From positions 118,096 through 182,095 of the forward strand of contig JBBALI010000002.1 of assembly GCA_040403095.1 (NCBI GenBank): a DNA stretch of 64,000 nt, in the 5' to 3' direction. The notes beneath the pieces were generated by a model that saw only the letters and a list, made by a program, of their open reading frames with translations, had not been told where the DNA came from and did no database searches. Origin of the DNA: JAQVCM01 sp040403095. GTDB taxonomy: Bacteria > Bacteroidota > Bacteroidia > Flavobacteriales_D > Crocinitomicaceae. Shown piece after piece: positions 43,491 to 51,729 of the stretch (its first letter is position 1; every line of letters begins with the position of its first letter). Both the position numbers and the translations under genes were made by a program.

Positions 43491-44960
43491 ATGAAAAGAT
43501 TATTATTACTCATCGGACTTTCAAGCAGCGTTGCTTTTGGTCAAAATACAATCACTGTCACCAAAGCAGAATACCAACAGTTGAAAGCTTCAGGTTTGAT
43601 AGATCAAAATGCAAGCTATAATTTTTCAGACCTTGCGTTTCCAAGCAATATCAAATACGCGGGAACAATGGAAAAAAACGGGGTTTGCGATTGCATGGTT
43701 CCTTTGGATTCCACTTTTTTATTGGCGATGCAACCAAATGATGATGCTTCGTCCGATTTAATCAATTTGCCATTTACTTTTGATTTTTACGGAAATCAAT
43801 ACAATTCTTTGTATATCAATAATAACGGAAATATTTCTTTCGTTTCTCCGTATTCTACTTTCATACCAAATCCTTTTCCAGACGCCTCTTACAACATGAT
43901 TGCACCTTTTTGGGCAGATGTTGATACACGTGGAACTTATGATAGTTTAGGTGTTTCAACGGGCGATGGCGGAAGTGTTTGGTACAAAATCACACCAACT
44001 TCACTGATTGTCAATTGGAATCAAGTAGGATATTTCAGCGGTCATACAGATTTATTGTCCACTTTTCAATTAATCATTTCAAACGGTTCTGATTCTCTGG
44101 TTTCAGCGGGTGGAAACGTTTCTTTCTGTTACCAAGACATGCAATGGACAACTGGTGATGCATCCTCAGGATTTAGCGGTTTTGGTGGCGCTCCTGCAAC
44201 TGTGGGTGTGAACGTTGGAAATGGAACAGATTTCTTCCAAGTGGGTCAATTTGATCAAAGTGGAACTGCTTTCGATGGTCCAATCAACACGAATGATGGC
44301 GTTGATTTCTTAGACGGTCAAGAAATTTATTTCAACGTGGCTGGAATATCAACTAGCAACACACCACCACTTTTGATTAGCAGTACAATTTGCGATACAA
44401 TCGATGTTTACACAGGCGATACTTTGGGGAAAAGTGGAAATTCAATCGATTTCTCTTTTGGAATTATGACACCAGAAACGAATCAAACAATCGTAACTTC
44501 ACACAATACAAACGCTCCAATTGGTGTGTTTTCTTATACGACAAACAACATTGGAAATCAGTTCTACAATGTTAATGCAACTTTCAATGCAGCGGGTGTT
44601 TCTCCAGGAATTTACACAGTTGATTTTACAGCAACTGACGATGGTTTCCCAGTTGGAGTAACAAACCAAAGATTTACTTTCAATGTAATTTATGAATCAA
44701 CAGCTGGTTTGGATGAAAATAGCATGAATGAATTTTCAATTTTCCCAAATCCAACGAATGATAAATTCAACATCAGTTTGAAAGCAGGAAACAGCAACGC
44801 AAGATTGATTTTGCAAGACGTAACTGGTAAAATCATGCTAGACCAAGCGATTCAAAACAACCAACAAATTGATTTAGCAAATTACACTAACGGAATTTAT
44901 TTTGCAACTATTCAATCTAACAACACAGTAATTGGTGTTCAAAGAGTAGTTAAGAAATAG
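43491..44960 (+). CDS. Nidogen-like domain protein with T9SS sorting domain
   Basis: A 489-residue secreted protein. Signal peptide (MKRLLLLIGLSSSVAFGQ), then a nidogen-like (NIDO) domain (about 90-285): LPFTFDFYGNQYNSLYINNNGNISF, MIAPFWADVDTR, TFQLIISNG, VSFCYQDMQW and GVNVGNGTDFFQVGQF. A beta-sandwich follows (about 290-400), then a type A T9SS sorting domain (FSIFPNPTNDKFNISL to GVQRVVKK). NIDO domains occur in adhesive extracellular proteins; the role here is likely adhesion or matrix (inference). A terminator follows. It is downstream of the three-gene unit with a 90-base gap and may be transcribed with it. Confidence 0.85.
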   Translation: MKRLLLLIGLSSSVAFGQNTITVTKAEYQQLKASGLIDQNASYNFSDLAFPSNIKYAGTMEKNGVCDCMVPLDSTFLLAMQPNDDASSDLINLPFTFDFYGNQYNSLYINNNGNISFVSPYSTFIPNPFPDASYNMIAPFWADVDTRGTYDSLGVSTGDGGSVWYKITPTSLIVNWNQVGYFSGHTDLLSTFQLIISNGSDSLVSAGGNVSFCYQDMQWTTGDASSGFSGFGGAPATVGVNVGNGTDFFQVGQFDQSGTAFDGPINTNDGVDFLDGQEIYFNVAGISTSNTPPLLISSTICDTIDVYTGDTLGKSGNSIDFSFGIMTPETNQTIVTSHNTNAPIGVFSYTTNNIGNQFYNVNATFNAAGVSPGIYTVDFTATDDGFPVGVTNQRFTFNVIYESTAGLDENSMNEFSIFPNPTNDKFNISLKAGNSNARLILQDVTGKIMLDQAIQNNQQIDLANYTNGIYFATIQSNNTVIGVQRVVKK

Positions 44961-44983
44961 TAAATCAAAAATGTATATTCAGG

Positions 44984-45011
44984 AAGCGAGGGGAAACTCT
45001 CGCTTTTTTTA
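44984..45011 (+). terminator. Terminator after nidogen-domain gene
   Basis: AAGCGAG (44984-44990) pairs with CTCGCTT (44999-45005), then T residues. Confidence 0.8.
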
Positions 45012-45020
45012 TGCGCAAGT

Positions 45021-46448
45021 TTATCCTTCTTTCACTTTCGTCTTTGTGCGCAATCCCCAAACTACTTCGCCAGCAGATTTTCTGGTTTTTTCAAGATCAA
45101 CAACCGGCGCGGGATAATCTTTGCCAATTTCACAATTGAATAATTCTTGTTCCATTGCGCTCAATTTCCACGGTTCGTGAATTAAATTCGCGGGAATATC
45201 TGCCAGTTCTGGAACCCATTTTTTGATGAAAACGCCCTCTGCATCGTGCTTTTCAGAATTTCGAATCGGATTGTAAATGCGAATGATATTTGTTCCTGTA
45301 GCGCCGGCTTGCATTTGCAATTGCGGATAATGAATGCCCGGCTCGTAATCCAAAAATTGTCGCGCCAAAAAATGTAAATCACGCCAATCTTGCCACAAGT
45401 TGAAAACGAAAAACGAAACGACCATGGCGCGCATTCTGAAATTCAAAAAACCCGTTGCGACCAAACTGCGAATCGAAGCATCCACAATGGGAACACCCGT
45501 TTTGCCCGACTGCCAAGCCAAAATAAACGCTTCATTTCTGGGTCTTTCTACCGCGTCGTATTTTTTCAAAATAGAGTGAAATTCGATATGCACGTTCAAT
45601 TCTAACTTTTGAATAAAATGGCAATGCCAATGCAATCTGGAAACAAAATTGGCAATGTCACGCTTGTTTTTGGACGATTTGTAGTGTTGCTGCGTGTATT
45701 GATAAACCATGCGCATGCTGATATTTCCGTAGGTCAAATACGGCGACAATCGACTGCAACCTTTGCGACTCAATTCTGGTTTTGAAATGTGTTGGCTGTA
45801 ATTCTGGACGCGAGATTTCAGAAAACTATTCAAATATCTCCACGCCCAAGTTTCGCCACCTTGTTGAAAATTAGGGTCGTGCTGCGTGATGTTTTCTGGC
45901 AATTTTTCGCCGCAATTGGTTTGGTAAAATGCTTCATCCAAAGACAAAATATTGCCGCCTGATTCAGCAATCATTTGCGGCGGTGCGGTCATTCTTTCTT
46001 CCCAAATTTTTCCCCAATCGCGCAAGTATTTGAGCCTTCTTACCACAGCATTGGTTGGAAATTCTTTCCAATTTATGGCGTTTTCTCTGCAAAATCGACC
46101 TACGCTTTTGTCTCTGTCGAAAGTGAAATTGGTTCCAGTTTCCTCGTGAGAAAAGATATTTACAACTTCGAATTGCGCCGATATCGCATTCAAAACCGGA
46201 ATTATTTCTTGATGGAAAATGTATATTTTCGCATTTCTTTCATCCAATTTAGATTGCATGTCTTGCAAGGATTCATACACAAATCGCCAATGACGCACAT
46301 CGCTGTCTTCGCAAGCCATCACCGAAGGCTCGAAACAATACAGAAGCAAAGTCGGCAAATTCGCTTCCCAAGCAGCACAAAGCGGCGCGTGATCTGTGAA
46401 CCGCAAATCTCGCTTAAACCAAACTATGTTAATTCGCTGTTTTTCCAT
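45021..46448 (-). CDS. Photolyase/cryptochrome family protein
   Basis: A 475-residue flavoprotein. The N-terminal antenna domain (about 1-140) begins INIVWFKRDLRFTDHAPL; the FAD domain (about 200-475) has RLSPYLTYGNISMRMVY, RLHWHCHFIQKLE, TGVPIVDASIRSLVATGFLNFRMRAMVVSFF, DYEPGIHYPQLQMQAGATGTN, IYNPIRNSEKHD and FIKKWVPEL. It would repair UV-made pyrimidine dimers with light. The usual TGTD in the FAD loop reads TGTN, and the usual WREFY motif reads HWHCHF, so it may be a cryptochrome-like subclass rather than a classical CPD photolyase. Confidence 0.88.
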   Translation of the reverse strand: MEKQRINIVWFKRDLRFTDHAPLCAAWEANLPTLLLYCFEPSVMACEDSDVRHWRFVYESLQDMQSKLDERNAKIYIFHQEIIPVLNAISAQFEVVNIFSHEETGTNFTFDRDKSVGRFCRENAINWKEFPTNAVVRRLKYLRDWGKIWEERMTAPPQMIAESGGNILSLDEAFYQTNCGEKLPENITQHDPNFQQGGETWAWRYLNSFLKSRVQNYSQHISKPELSRKGCSRLSPYLTYGNISMRMVYQYTQQHYKSSKNKRDIANFVSRLHWHCHFIQKLELNVHIEFHSILKKYDAVERPRNEAFILAWQSGKTGVPIVDASIRSLVATGFLNFRMRAMVVSFFVFNLWQDWRDLHFLARQFLDYEPGIHYPQLQMQAGATGTNIIRIYNPIRNSEKHDAEGVFIKKWVPELADIPANLIHEPWKLSAMEQELFNCEIGKDYPAPVVDLEKTRKSAGEVVWGLRTKTKVKEG

Positions 46449-46542
46449 GGATGAACTAGGTTAGCGTAACATTCAAACAGGCAAAATGTTTGAAGTTGAA
46501 ACGTCCTTTTTTTCTTTTTCAGTATAAAAAGACCTTCGTAGA

Positions 46543-46572
46543 TTGCTTTATTCAATGATTCATTTAAATTTG
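46543..46572 (+). promoter_or_regulatory. Promoter of the threonine dehydrogenase gene
   Basis: TTG (46543-46545), 19-base spacer, TAAATTTG (46565-46572). ATG 46591 follows after 18 bases. Confidence 0.6.
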
Positions 46573-46590
46573 TACAACAATCGAAAAAGA

Positions 46591-47544
46591 ATGAAAAAAA
46601 TATTGGTAATCGGTGCTTGTGGACAAATTGGTACCGAACTCGTTTTGGCTTTGAGAACCCGTTTTGGTCAAGATAATGTGGTCGCTGCTGACGTAAAATC
46701 TGAAGCTACTGACGCTTTGAAATCAGGGCCTTACAAGCAACTCGATGCGCTTGACAAAGAAAACGTTCGCGCTTACATCATCGATAACCAAATCAATGAA
46801 GTTTATTTGTTGGCCGCTTTGTTGTCTGCAACTGCTGAAAAAAATCCAGATTTTGCTTGGAAATTGAACATGGAAGGTTTGTTCACGATTCTCGATTTAG
46901 CGAAAGAAGGACACATTCAAAAAATATTTTGGCCAAGTTCAATTGCCGTTTTTGGACCAACAACTCCGAGAGATTTGACCCCGCAATATACGGTCATGGA
47001 ACCAACTACAGTTTATGGAATTTCAAAACAAGCGGGCGAAAGATGGTGTGAATATTACTACAACAAATTTGGCGTAGATGTGCGAAGCATCCGTTATCCA
47101 GGATTGATTTCTTACACGAGTTTGCCAGGCGGAGGAACGACAGATTACGCCGTTGATATTTTCTACAACGCCAAAAAATCAGGAAAATACACTTCCTTTT
47201 TAAATAGCGAAAGTGCGTTGCCAATGATGTATATGGAAGATGCCATTCGCGCCACCATTGAATTGATGGAAGCTCCGAAGGAAGAAGTGAAAATCAGATC
47301 TAGTTATAATTTAGCGGGAATCAGTTTTACGCCAGCGACTTTGGCGGAGGCGATTCAAAAACATTTACCAGATTTTAAGATTGATTATGCGCCGGATTTC
47401 AGACAAGCGATTGCTGACAGTTGGCCAAACTCGATTGATGATTTTTCAGCAGCAAATGATTGGCATTGGAAATTGAAATTCGATTTGGAAGCGATGGTAA
47501 AAATCATGCTGGAAAACGTCGATATTTCTAAGATGGAGAATTAA
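46591..47544 (+). CDS. L-threonine 3-dehydrogenase, SDR type
   Basis: A 317-residue short-chain (epimerase-like) dehydrogenase. It has the NAD-binding motif ILVIGACGQIGTELV, active-site YGISKQAGERW (Tyr, Lys), and the family sequences FWPSSIAVFGPTTP, RYPGLISYTSLPGGGTTDYAV and LPMMYMEDAIRATI. These fit the bacterial NAD-dependent L-threonine dehydrogenase that makes 2-amino-3-oxobutanoate. Kbl (26882) takes the product on to glycine and acetyl-CoA; the two genes are 18 kb apart. ATG 46591 matches the family start and the promoter. Confidence 0.92.
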   Translation: MKKILVIGACGQIGTELVLALRTRFGQDNVVAADVKSEATDALKSGPYKQLDALDKENVRAYIIDNQINEVYLLAALLSATAEKNPDFAWKLNMEGLFTILDLAKEGHIQKIFWPSSIAVFGPTTPRDLTPQYTVMEPTTVYGISKQAGERWCEYYYNKFGVDVRSIRYPGLISYTSLPGGGTTDYAVDIFYNAKKSGKYTSFLNSESALPMMYMEDAIRATIELMEAPKEEVKIRSSYNLAGISFTPATLAEAIQKHLPDFKIDYAPDFRQAIADSWPNSIDDFSAANDWHWKLKFDLEAMVKIMLENVDISKMEN

Positions 47545-47611
47545 CTCAATTGTTTTTTCAATTTCAAAAGATTTTTTTGTATCTTCAACTCGTTTTTTTA
47601 CTGTTTGTCCT

Positions 47612-48487
47612 ATGATTAAAAGTTTCATTTTTACTGTTTTGTTTTTAGGTTTATTGGCAGAAAATCCACTTTTTGCTGGTACGCAAGTAAATCAAAATGA
47701 TGAGCTAAACAAGAGAAGCGCTGACGGAAAGAAACAAGGAAAATGGATTTATTACGGTCAAGATCGCCCAAGTGAAGGTTTTCCAGCAAAAGGAAAAATT
47801 GAGGAAGGCGAATACAAAGATGACCGCAGGGTAGGAATATGGATCATGTATCACAATGACGGTGTAACGCCTAAATTAAAAGGGGAATACAACAATAATC
47901 GACCAAGCGGAAAATACATCAAATACCATTCTAACGGCAGAATCAAGGAAATTGGAAATTACGAAGATGGTATTTTCAGTGACTCTTTGAAAAGGTATCA
48001 TCCGAACGGAAAATTGGAATATGAAGCTTCTTACAACAGTGCTGGAAAAGAAAATGGGAAAGTAAAATTTTTCTATCCAAACGGACAAGTTGAATATGAA
48101 TACACTTCTCTAAACGGGGTAGCAAGCGGAAAAGCAACGCGCTATTATGAAAATGGTGATATTAAAGAATTAATCGAATACAACAGCGATGGGTCTTTGA
48201 AAAATAGCGTTGAAAAGGAAATGGAAAGACCTAAAGTTCAAATTTCTAATCCAACAGTTGCCGCTGAAACGGCGCCTAAAATTTCGAAACCGATTGTCAA
48301 AAACGGTAAATTTCAGCCCAATGGGTACAACAAAGTGTACAACAATGACGGCGAAATTTGGCAAGATGGCGATTTCAAGGAAGGGAAACTTTTCAATGGG
48401 AAAGTTTATGTTTACGACCGAGACGGGATTTTATTGAAAGTGAAAGTTTTCAAGAATGGTGTCTATCATTCCGATGGACAATTGTAA
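47612..48487 (+). CDS. Exported MORN-repeat protein
   Basis: A 291-residue protein with signal peptide (to about residue 22, PLFAG). It contains about eight MORN-type repeats (GKKQGKWIYY, GEYKDDRRVGIWIMYHNDG, GEYNNNRPSGKYIKYHSNGR, GNYEDGIFSDSLKRYHPNGK, GKENGKVKFFYPNG, GVASGKATRYYENG), often labelled YwqK-like antitoxin repeats in annotation, a name that does not imply toxin control here. A linker (about 205-230) precedes a final pair of repeats. Function unknown; the envelope is the likely location. Confidence 0.85.
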   Translation: MIKSFIFTVLFLGLLAENPLFAGTQVNQNDELNKRSADGKKQGKWIYYGQDRPSEGFPAKGKIEEGEYKDDRRVGIWIMYHNDGVTPKLKGEYNNNRPSGKYIKYHSNGRIKEIGNYEDGIFSDSLKRYHPNGKLEYEASYNSAGKENGKVKFFYPNGQVEYEYTSLNGVASGKATRYYENGDIKELIEYNSDGSLKNSVEKEMERPKVQISNPTVAAETAPKISKPIVKNGKFQPNGYNKVYNNDGEIWQDGDFKEGKLFNGKVYVYDRDGILLKVKVFKNGVYHSDGQL

Positions 48488-48492
48488 ATTCT

Positions 48493-49164
48493 TTAGTTTT
48501 TTTCGGATTTCAGCAACAATTCAGCCAATTGTAAATCAACTGGTGTAGTGATTTTGATGTTGATATCATTGCCTTCCACCAAGTGTATTTGAATGCCCAA
48601 GGCTTCCACCAAAGAGGCATCGTCGGTAATCGCTGCATGAAATGATTGGTTGTATGCTTTTTTCAATATTTCAGCCGAAAAAACCTGCGGTGTTTGCACC
48701 AATCTATATTCACTTCGAACAAGCGCAGTGGAATGATGATTTTCAATTTTCCTCAAAGACTCTTTTACTTCCACAACAGGAATTGCATTTCCTTTGATCT
48801 TGGCCGTTTGGAAACATTTTTCAATCGTAGAAATATGCACTAATGGTCGCACGCCGTCATGCACGGCAATCATTTCTCCATGTGCTATTTGCAGGGCGTT
48901 TTTGATGGAATGAAAGCGTTCTTTTCCGCCGTCAATAATTTCATGTGAAATGCTGAAGTCTAAATTATCGCATAGTTCTTCCCAATAATCTTTCCATTCG
49001 TTTGGAAGCGTGAGAATGATTTGTGCATGCTTGTCAAATTGATAAAAGCGTTCGATTGTATGCATCAAAACAGGTTTTCCCGCCAGCAAAAGAAATTGTT
49101 TTGGAATTTCTCCACCCATTCTTTTGCCGATTCCTCCGGCTGTTATGATTACAGTGTGCTTCAT
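48493..49164 (-). CDS. ispD: 2-C-methyl-D-erythritol 4-phosphate cytidylyltransferase
   Basis: A 223-residue enzyme of the MEP isoprenoid pathway, forming CDP-methylerythritol from MEP and CTP. Motifs: VIITAGGIGKRMGGEIPKQFLLLAGKPVL (CTP loop), AVHDGVRPLV and TDDASLVEALG. The start ATG 49164 gives the family N-terminus. The stop lies five bases from the convergent MORN-repeat gene stop. Confidence 0.93.
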   Translation of the reverse strand: MKHTVIITAGGIGKRMGGEIPKQFLLLAGKPVLMHTIERFYQFDKHAQIILTLPNEWKDYWEELCDNLDFSISHEIIDGGKERFHSIKNALQIAHGEMIAVHDGVRPLVHISTIEKCFQTAKIKGNAIPVVEVKESLRKIENHHSTALVRSEYRLVQTPQVFSAEILKKAYNQSFHAAITDDASLVEALGIQIHLVEGNDINIKITTPVDLQLAELLLKSEKN

Positions 49165-49236
49165 GATTTCACAAATTATGACAAACAAAAAAAGGTTGCC
49201 CAATGATGACAACCTCAAATTTATATACTAAATAGA

Positions 49237-49425
49237 TTAGTTTTTTCCTTTGTCTTTAAATTCTTCTAAATTGAATTTGCGTTGCAGATTCAACCAATAA
49301 AACAGGCCAATAAATCCAAGAACGATGCAAGAATAGTTGAAAATATTACCAATATTATCGTAAAACATGCCTAAAAATGATTGTAAACCATTTCCAATTG
49401 ACCACCACATTTCTCTTGAATTCAT
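49237..49425 (-). CDS. Small membrane protein, DUF6341-like
   Basis: A 62-residue protein starting MNSREMWWSIGNGLQSFLGMFYDNIGNIFNYSCIVLGFIGLFYWLNLQRKFN, with one hydrophobic helix (about 30-46) and a charged tail. I recall this as the DUF6341 family of Flavobacteriales, usually next to DUF6427, which is exactly the divergent neighbour here. Function unknown. Confidence 0.75.
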   Translation of the reverse strand: MNSREMWWSIGNGLQSFLGMFYDNIGNIFNYSCIVLGFIGLFYWLNLQRKFNLEEFKDKGKN

Positions 49426-49634
49426 AATTTCTAGTTTTAAACTTAGGACAAAGTAAAACATTTTTTAAGTAATTATCAACATTCTTTCTTAAAAAAGTGC
49501 ACAACAATTTTAGAATGGAATTTTTCTAAATAAAAAGCAGTCAAAAACCCAGATAATTACAGCAAAATCTTGCCTTTTAGTTGTAAAAACAAGGTACAAA
49601 ATAAGTCGAATTTCTATAGCTTGACAGATTTCAT

Positions 49635-49642
49635 TAACTTTG
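49635..49642 (+). promoter_or_regulatory. -7 box abutting the DUF6427 gene
   Basis: TAACTTTG followed by six bases and ATG 49649. No -33 TTG at normal spacing. Confidence 0.4.
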
Positions 49643-49648
49643 ACCTCG

Positions 49649-50635
49649 ATGATTAGAATATTTTTAGGAAATCAATTGTTGGTATTGTTCTTATTGCCTT
49701 TGGTGATTGGAGGATACATCATGCTCAACAGTGGGATGTTGAGTTCGGAAACGATTTTCTTCGAAATTTCGCAAGAAGTAGATTTAGGATTGTGGGGAAG
49801 TTTTACGCTTTCCAATCCAAACATCGGCGGAGTAAATTGGATTCAATTTGTACCAGGTATTTTTGTTTTATTGAATGCTTTATTGCTCAATTTTTTATTC
49901 AATATCAACACTTTTTATGAAAAGAACACTTATGTAGTTTCATTGCTCTACACCGTATTGATGAGTTTTTACCATTCTTTTTATCAAATTGACGGTGTGT
50001 TAATTGCCCATTCATTTTTGATTCTTTCTTTGTTTCAATTGTTTGAATTGGAAAACAATTTGGATGGTAGAAAAATCGCTTTTAATGCTGGTTTTTTATA
50101 TGGTTGTGCCGCTAGTTTTCACCCGCCCTTGATTTTTGGTTTTCCCATGATTTGGTTCATGTTGACGCGAATCAGGCCATTCGTTTTTAGAGAAACTTTC
50201 TTGTCGACAATTGGTTTCATTACGCCATTGATTTATGGCTTCATCATGGTACTTTGGAACAAAAATCAAATCAATTGGAATTTCATCGAAACGTCTGTCA
50301 ATTATACCCAAAAACAATTGTTGTTCTTGGTTTCCATGGGATTATTTGCATTTTCAGCTTTGTTAAGTTTGTGGGGAATCAGAATCAAAAACGCCAAAAG
50401 TTCAATCCGATTTAGGAAATTGACCGCAATCATTTTCTTGTTTCTTTTCATCGGAATTGGACTCGGAACAGTAGAGATTTTGTTTTTAAAGCAATATGAA
50501 TGGTTCAGTTTTGGAATGATTGCCTTGGTGCTTTTTCTCCCATTTTCTTTTTTCCACAAAAGAACACAGATGTTTGCGACCATACTTTTTTACACTACTT
50601 TCTTGTTTTCCATCGCCAAGTTTTTTATCAAATAG
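49649..50635 (+). CDS. Polytopic membrane protein, DUF6427-like
   Basis: A 328-residue membrane protein with about nine hydrophobic segments across its length. The N-terminus MIRIFLGNQLLVLFLLPLVIGGYIML and the neighbourhood (DUF6341, then purine genes) fit the DUF6427 family known to me from flavobacteria. No catalytic motif is visible. ATG 49649 is chosen because the upstream TTG (49640) lies within the -7 box. Possibly a glycosyltransferase-like fold (inference, weak). Confidence 0.75.
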   Translation: MIRIFLGNQLLVLFLLPLVIGGYIMLNSGMLSSETIFFEISQEVDLGLWGSFTLSNPNIGGVNWIQFVPGIFVLLNALLLNFLFNINTFYEKNTYVVSLLYTVLMSFYHSFYQIDGVLIAHSFLILSLFQLFELENNLDGRKIAFNAGFLYGCAASFHPPLIFGFPMIWFMLTRIRPFVFRETFLSTIGFITPLIYGFIMVLWNKNQINWNFIETSVNYTQKQLLFLVSMGLFAFSALLSLWGIRIKNAKSSIRFRKLTAIIFLFLFIGIGLGTVEILFLKQYEWFSFGMIALVLFLPFSFFHKRTQMFATILFYTTFLFSIAKFFIK

Positions 50636-50637
50636 GG

Positions 50638-50832
50638 CAGGGCAAACGCTTTTAACTTTAAAAAATCAAAATAGCTCCATAGGAGCGACATGTTTGTAAC
50701 GACGGTTCCGATAACTATCGGAATCGTCGAACAAACAAATGCATGAATTCGTTTTTTGGCGTGCATTTTTGTATAAAAATCATGACAAAAAACCTTTGAT
50801 CGAAAAATTAGTTTTTAAATGTGTTTTCCCTG
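50638..50832 (+). repeat. MITE-like element, copy 1
   Basis: About 195 bases with imperfect inverted ends (CAGGGCAAACGC at 50638-50649; GTGTTTTCCCTG at 50821-50832). Inside are a GCTCC/GGAGC hairpin (50674-50686) and a long stem at 50689-50745 whose tip is CGACGGTTCCGAT/ATCGGAATCGTCG (13 pairs, one G-T). It matches copy 2 at 57182-57366 over most of its length, but the stem tip differs. It carries no gene and occupies most of the 366-base gap before purQ. Confidence 0.8.
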
Positions 50833-50941
50833 ACTAATAGCTCGCTTTTTTTGACAAAAAAACCTTTTTTTTCAGATTTTCCATCTGAATTTTCGTTCAA
50901 AAAAAAGTAAAAATTATCGTCCTAAATGGCTTTGAAATGAC

Positions 50942-50949
50942 TACTTTTG
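50942..50949 (+). promoter_or_regulatory. -7 box before purQ
   Basis: TACTTTTG, leader about 50 bases to ATG 51002; no clear -33 TTG. Confidence 0.45.
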
Positions 50950-51001
50950 TATCAATTTTCGAGAAGAAATTCTTGCAGTTCAAAATATAAAATTGATACA
51001 C

Positions 51002-51688
51002 ATGAAATTTGGTGTTGTTACATTTCCTGGTTCAAATTGCGATGAAGACATGGTTTACGTGTTGGAAACCTTGATGGGACAAAAAGTAGAAAAACTTTGG
51101 CACAAAGAAGCCGATTTAAAAGGCGTTGATTTTGTGGTTCTTCCAGGTGGATTTTCCTATGGTGATTATTTGAGATCAGGTGCAATTGCAAAACTTTCTC
51201 CAATCATGGGCGAAGTAATCAATCACGCAAACAAAGGCGGATACGTTTTAGGAGTTTGTAACGGTTTCCAAATTTTGACTGAGTCAGGTTTGTTAGATGG
51301 TGCTTTGTTGCACAATGACAATCAAAAATTTATCTGCAAAAATGTTTACCTAAAACCTGCTTCAAACGATTCAGCGATTACCAAAGATTTAGACTTGAAT
51401 CGTGCATACCAAATTCCAATCGCACACGGCGAAGGAAGATTTTTTGCAAGTGAAGATGCTTTGAAAAAAATCTACGACAACAACCAAGTTATTTTTCAAT
51501 ATTGCTCTGAAAATGGCGAAATTGCACCAGAATTTAATCCAAACGGTGCAGTGAACAACATCGCTGGCATTCGCAATGTTGGAAAAAATGTTTTCGGTAT
51601 GATGCCGCATCCAGAGAGAGCAGCTGATCAAGCGTTGAACAATGAAGATGGAAAATTGCTTTTCGAATCTTTATTGAAAAATTGCTAA
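51002..51688 (+). CDS. purQ: Phosphoribosylformylglycinamidine synthase glutaminase subunit
   Basis: A 228-residue class I glutamine amidotransferase: VVTFPGSNCDEDMVYVL, VVLPGGFSYGDYLRSGAIA, catalytic Cys in VLGVCNGFQIL, HGEGRFF, and the His/Glu pair in MMPHPERAAD. It supplies ammonia to PurL in purine synthesis. In many bacteria this domain is fused to PurL; here it is a separate subunit, so small PurL and PurS are expected elsewhere. purD follows after 41 bases on the same strand, forming an operon. Confidence 0.94.
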   Translation: MKFGVVTFPGSNCDEDMVYVLETLMGQKVEKLWHKEADLKGVDFVVLPGGFSYGDYLRSGAIAKLSPIMGEVINHANKGGYVLGVCNGFQILTESGLLDGALLHNDNQKFICKNVYLKPASNDSAITKDLDLNRAYQIPIAHGEGRFFASEDALKKIYDNNQVIFQYCSENGEIAPEFNPNGAVNNIAGIRNVGKNVFGMMPHPERAADQALNNEDGKLLFESLLKNC

Positions 51689-51729
51689 TCTAAAATAATA
51701 GATTCACCCAAATCAATTTCCAAACATAT

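Noticed and set aside
47612..48487. Toxin-antitoxin function for the MORN-repeat protein
   Set aside because: The YwqK-like label is a name carried in databases; the protein is exported and no toxin gene is adjacent.
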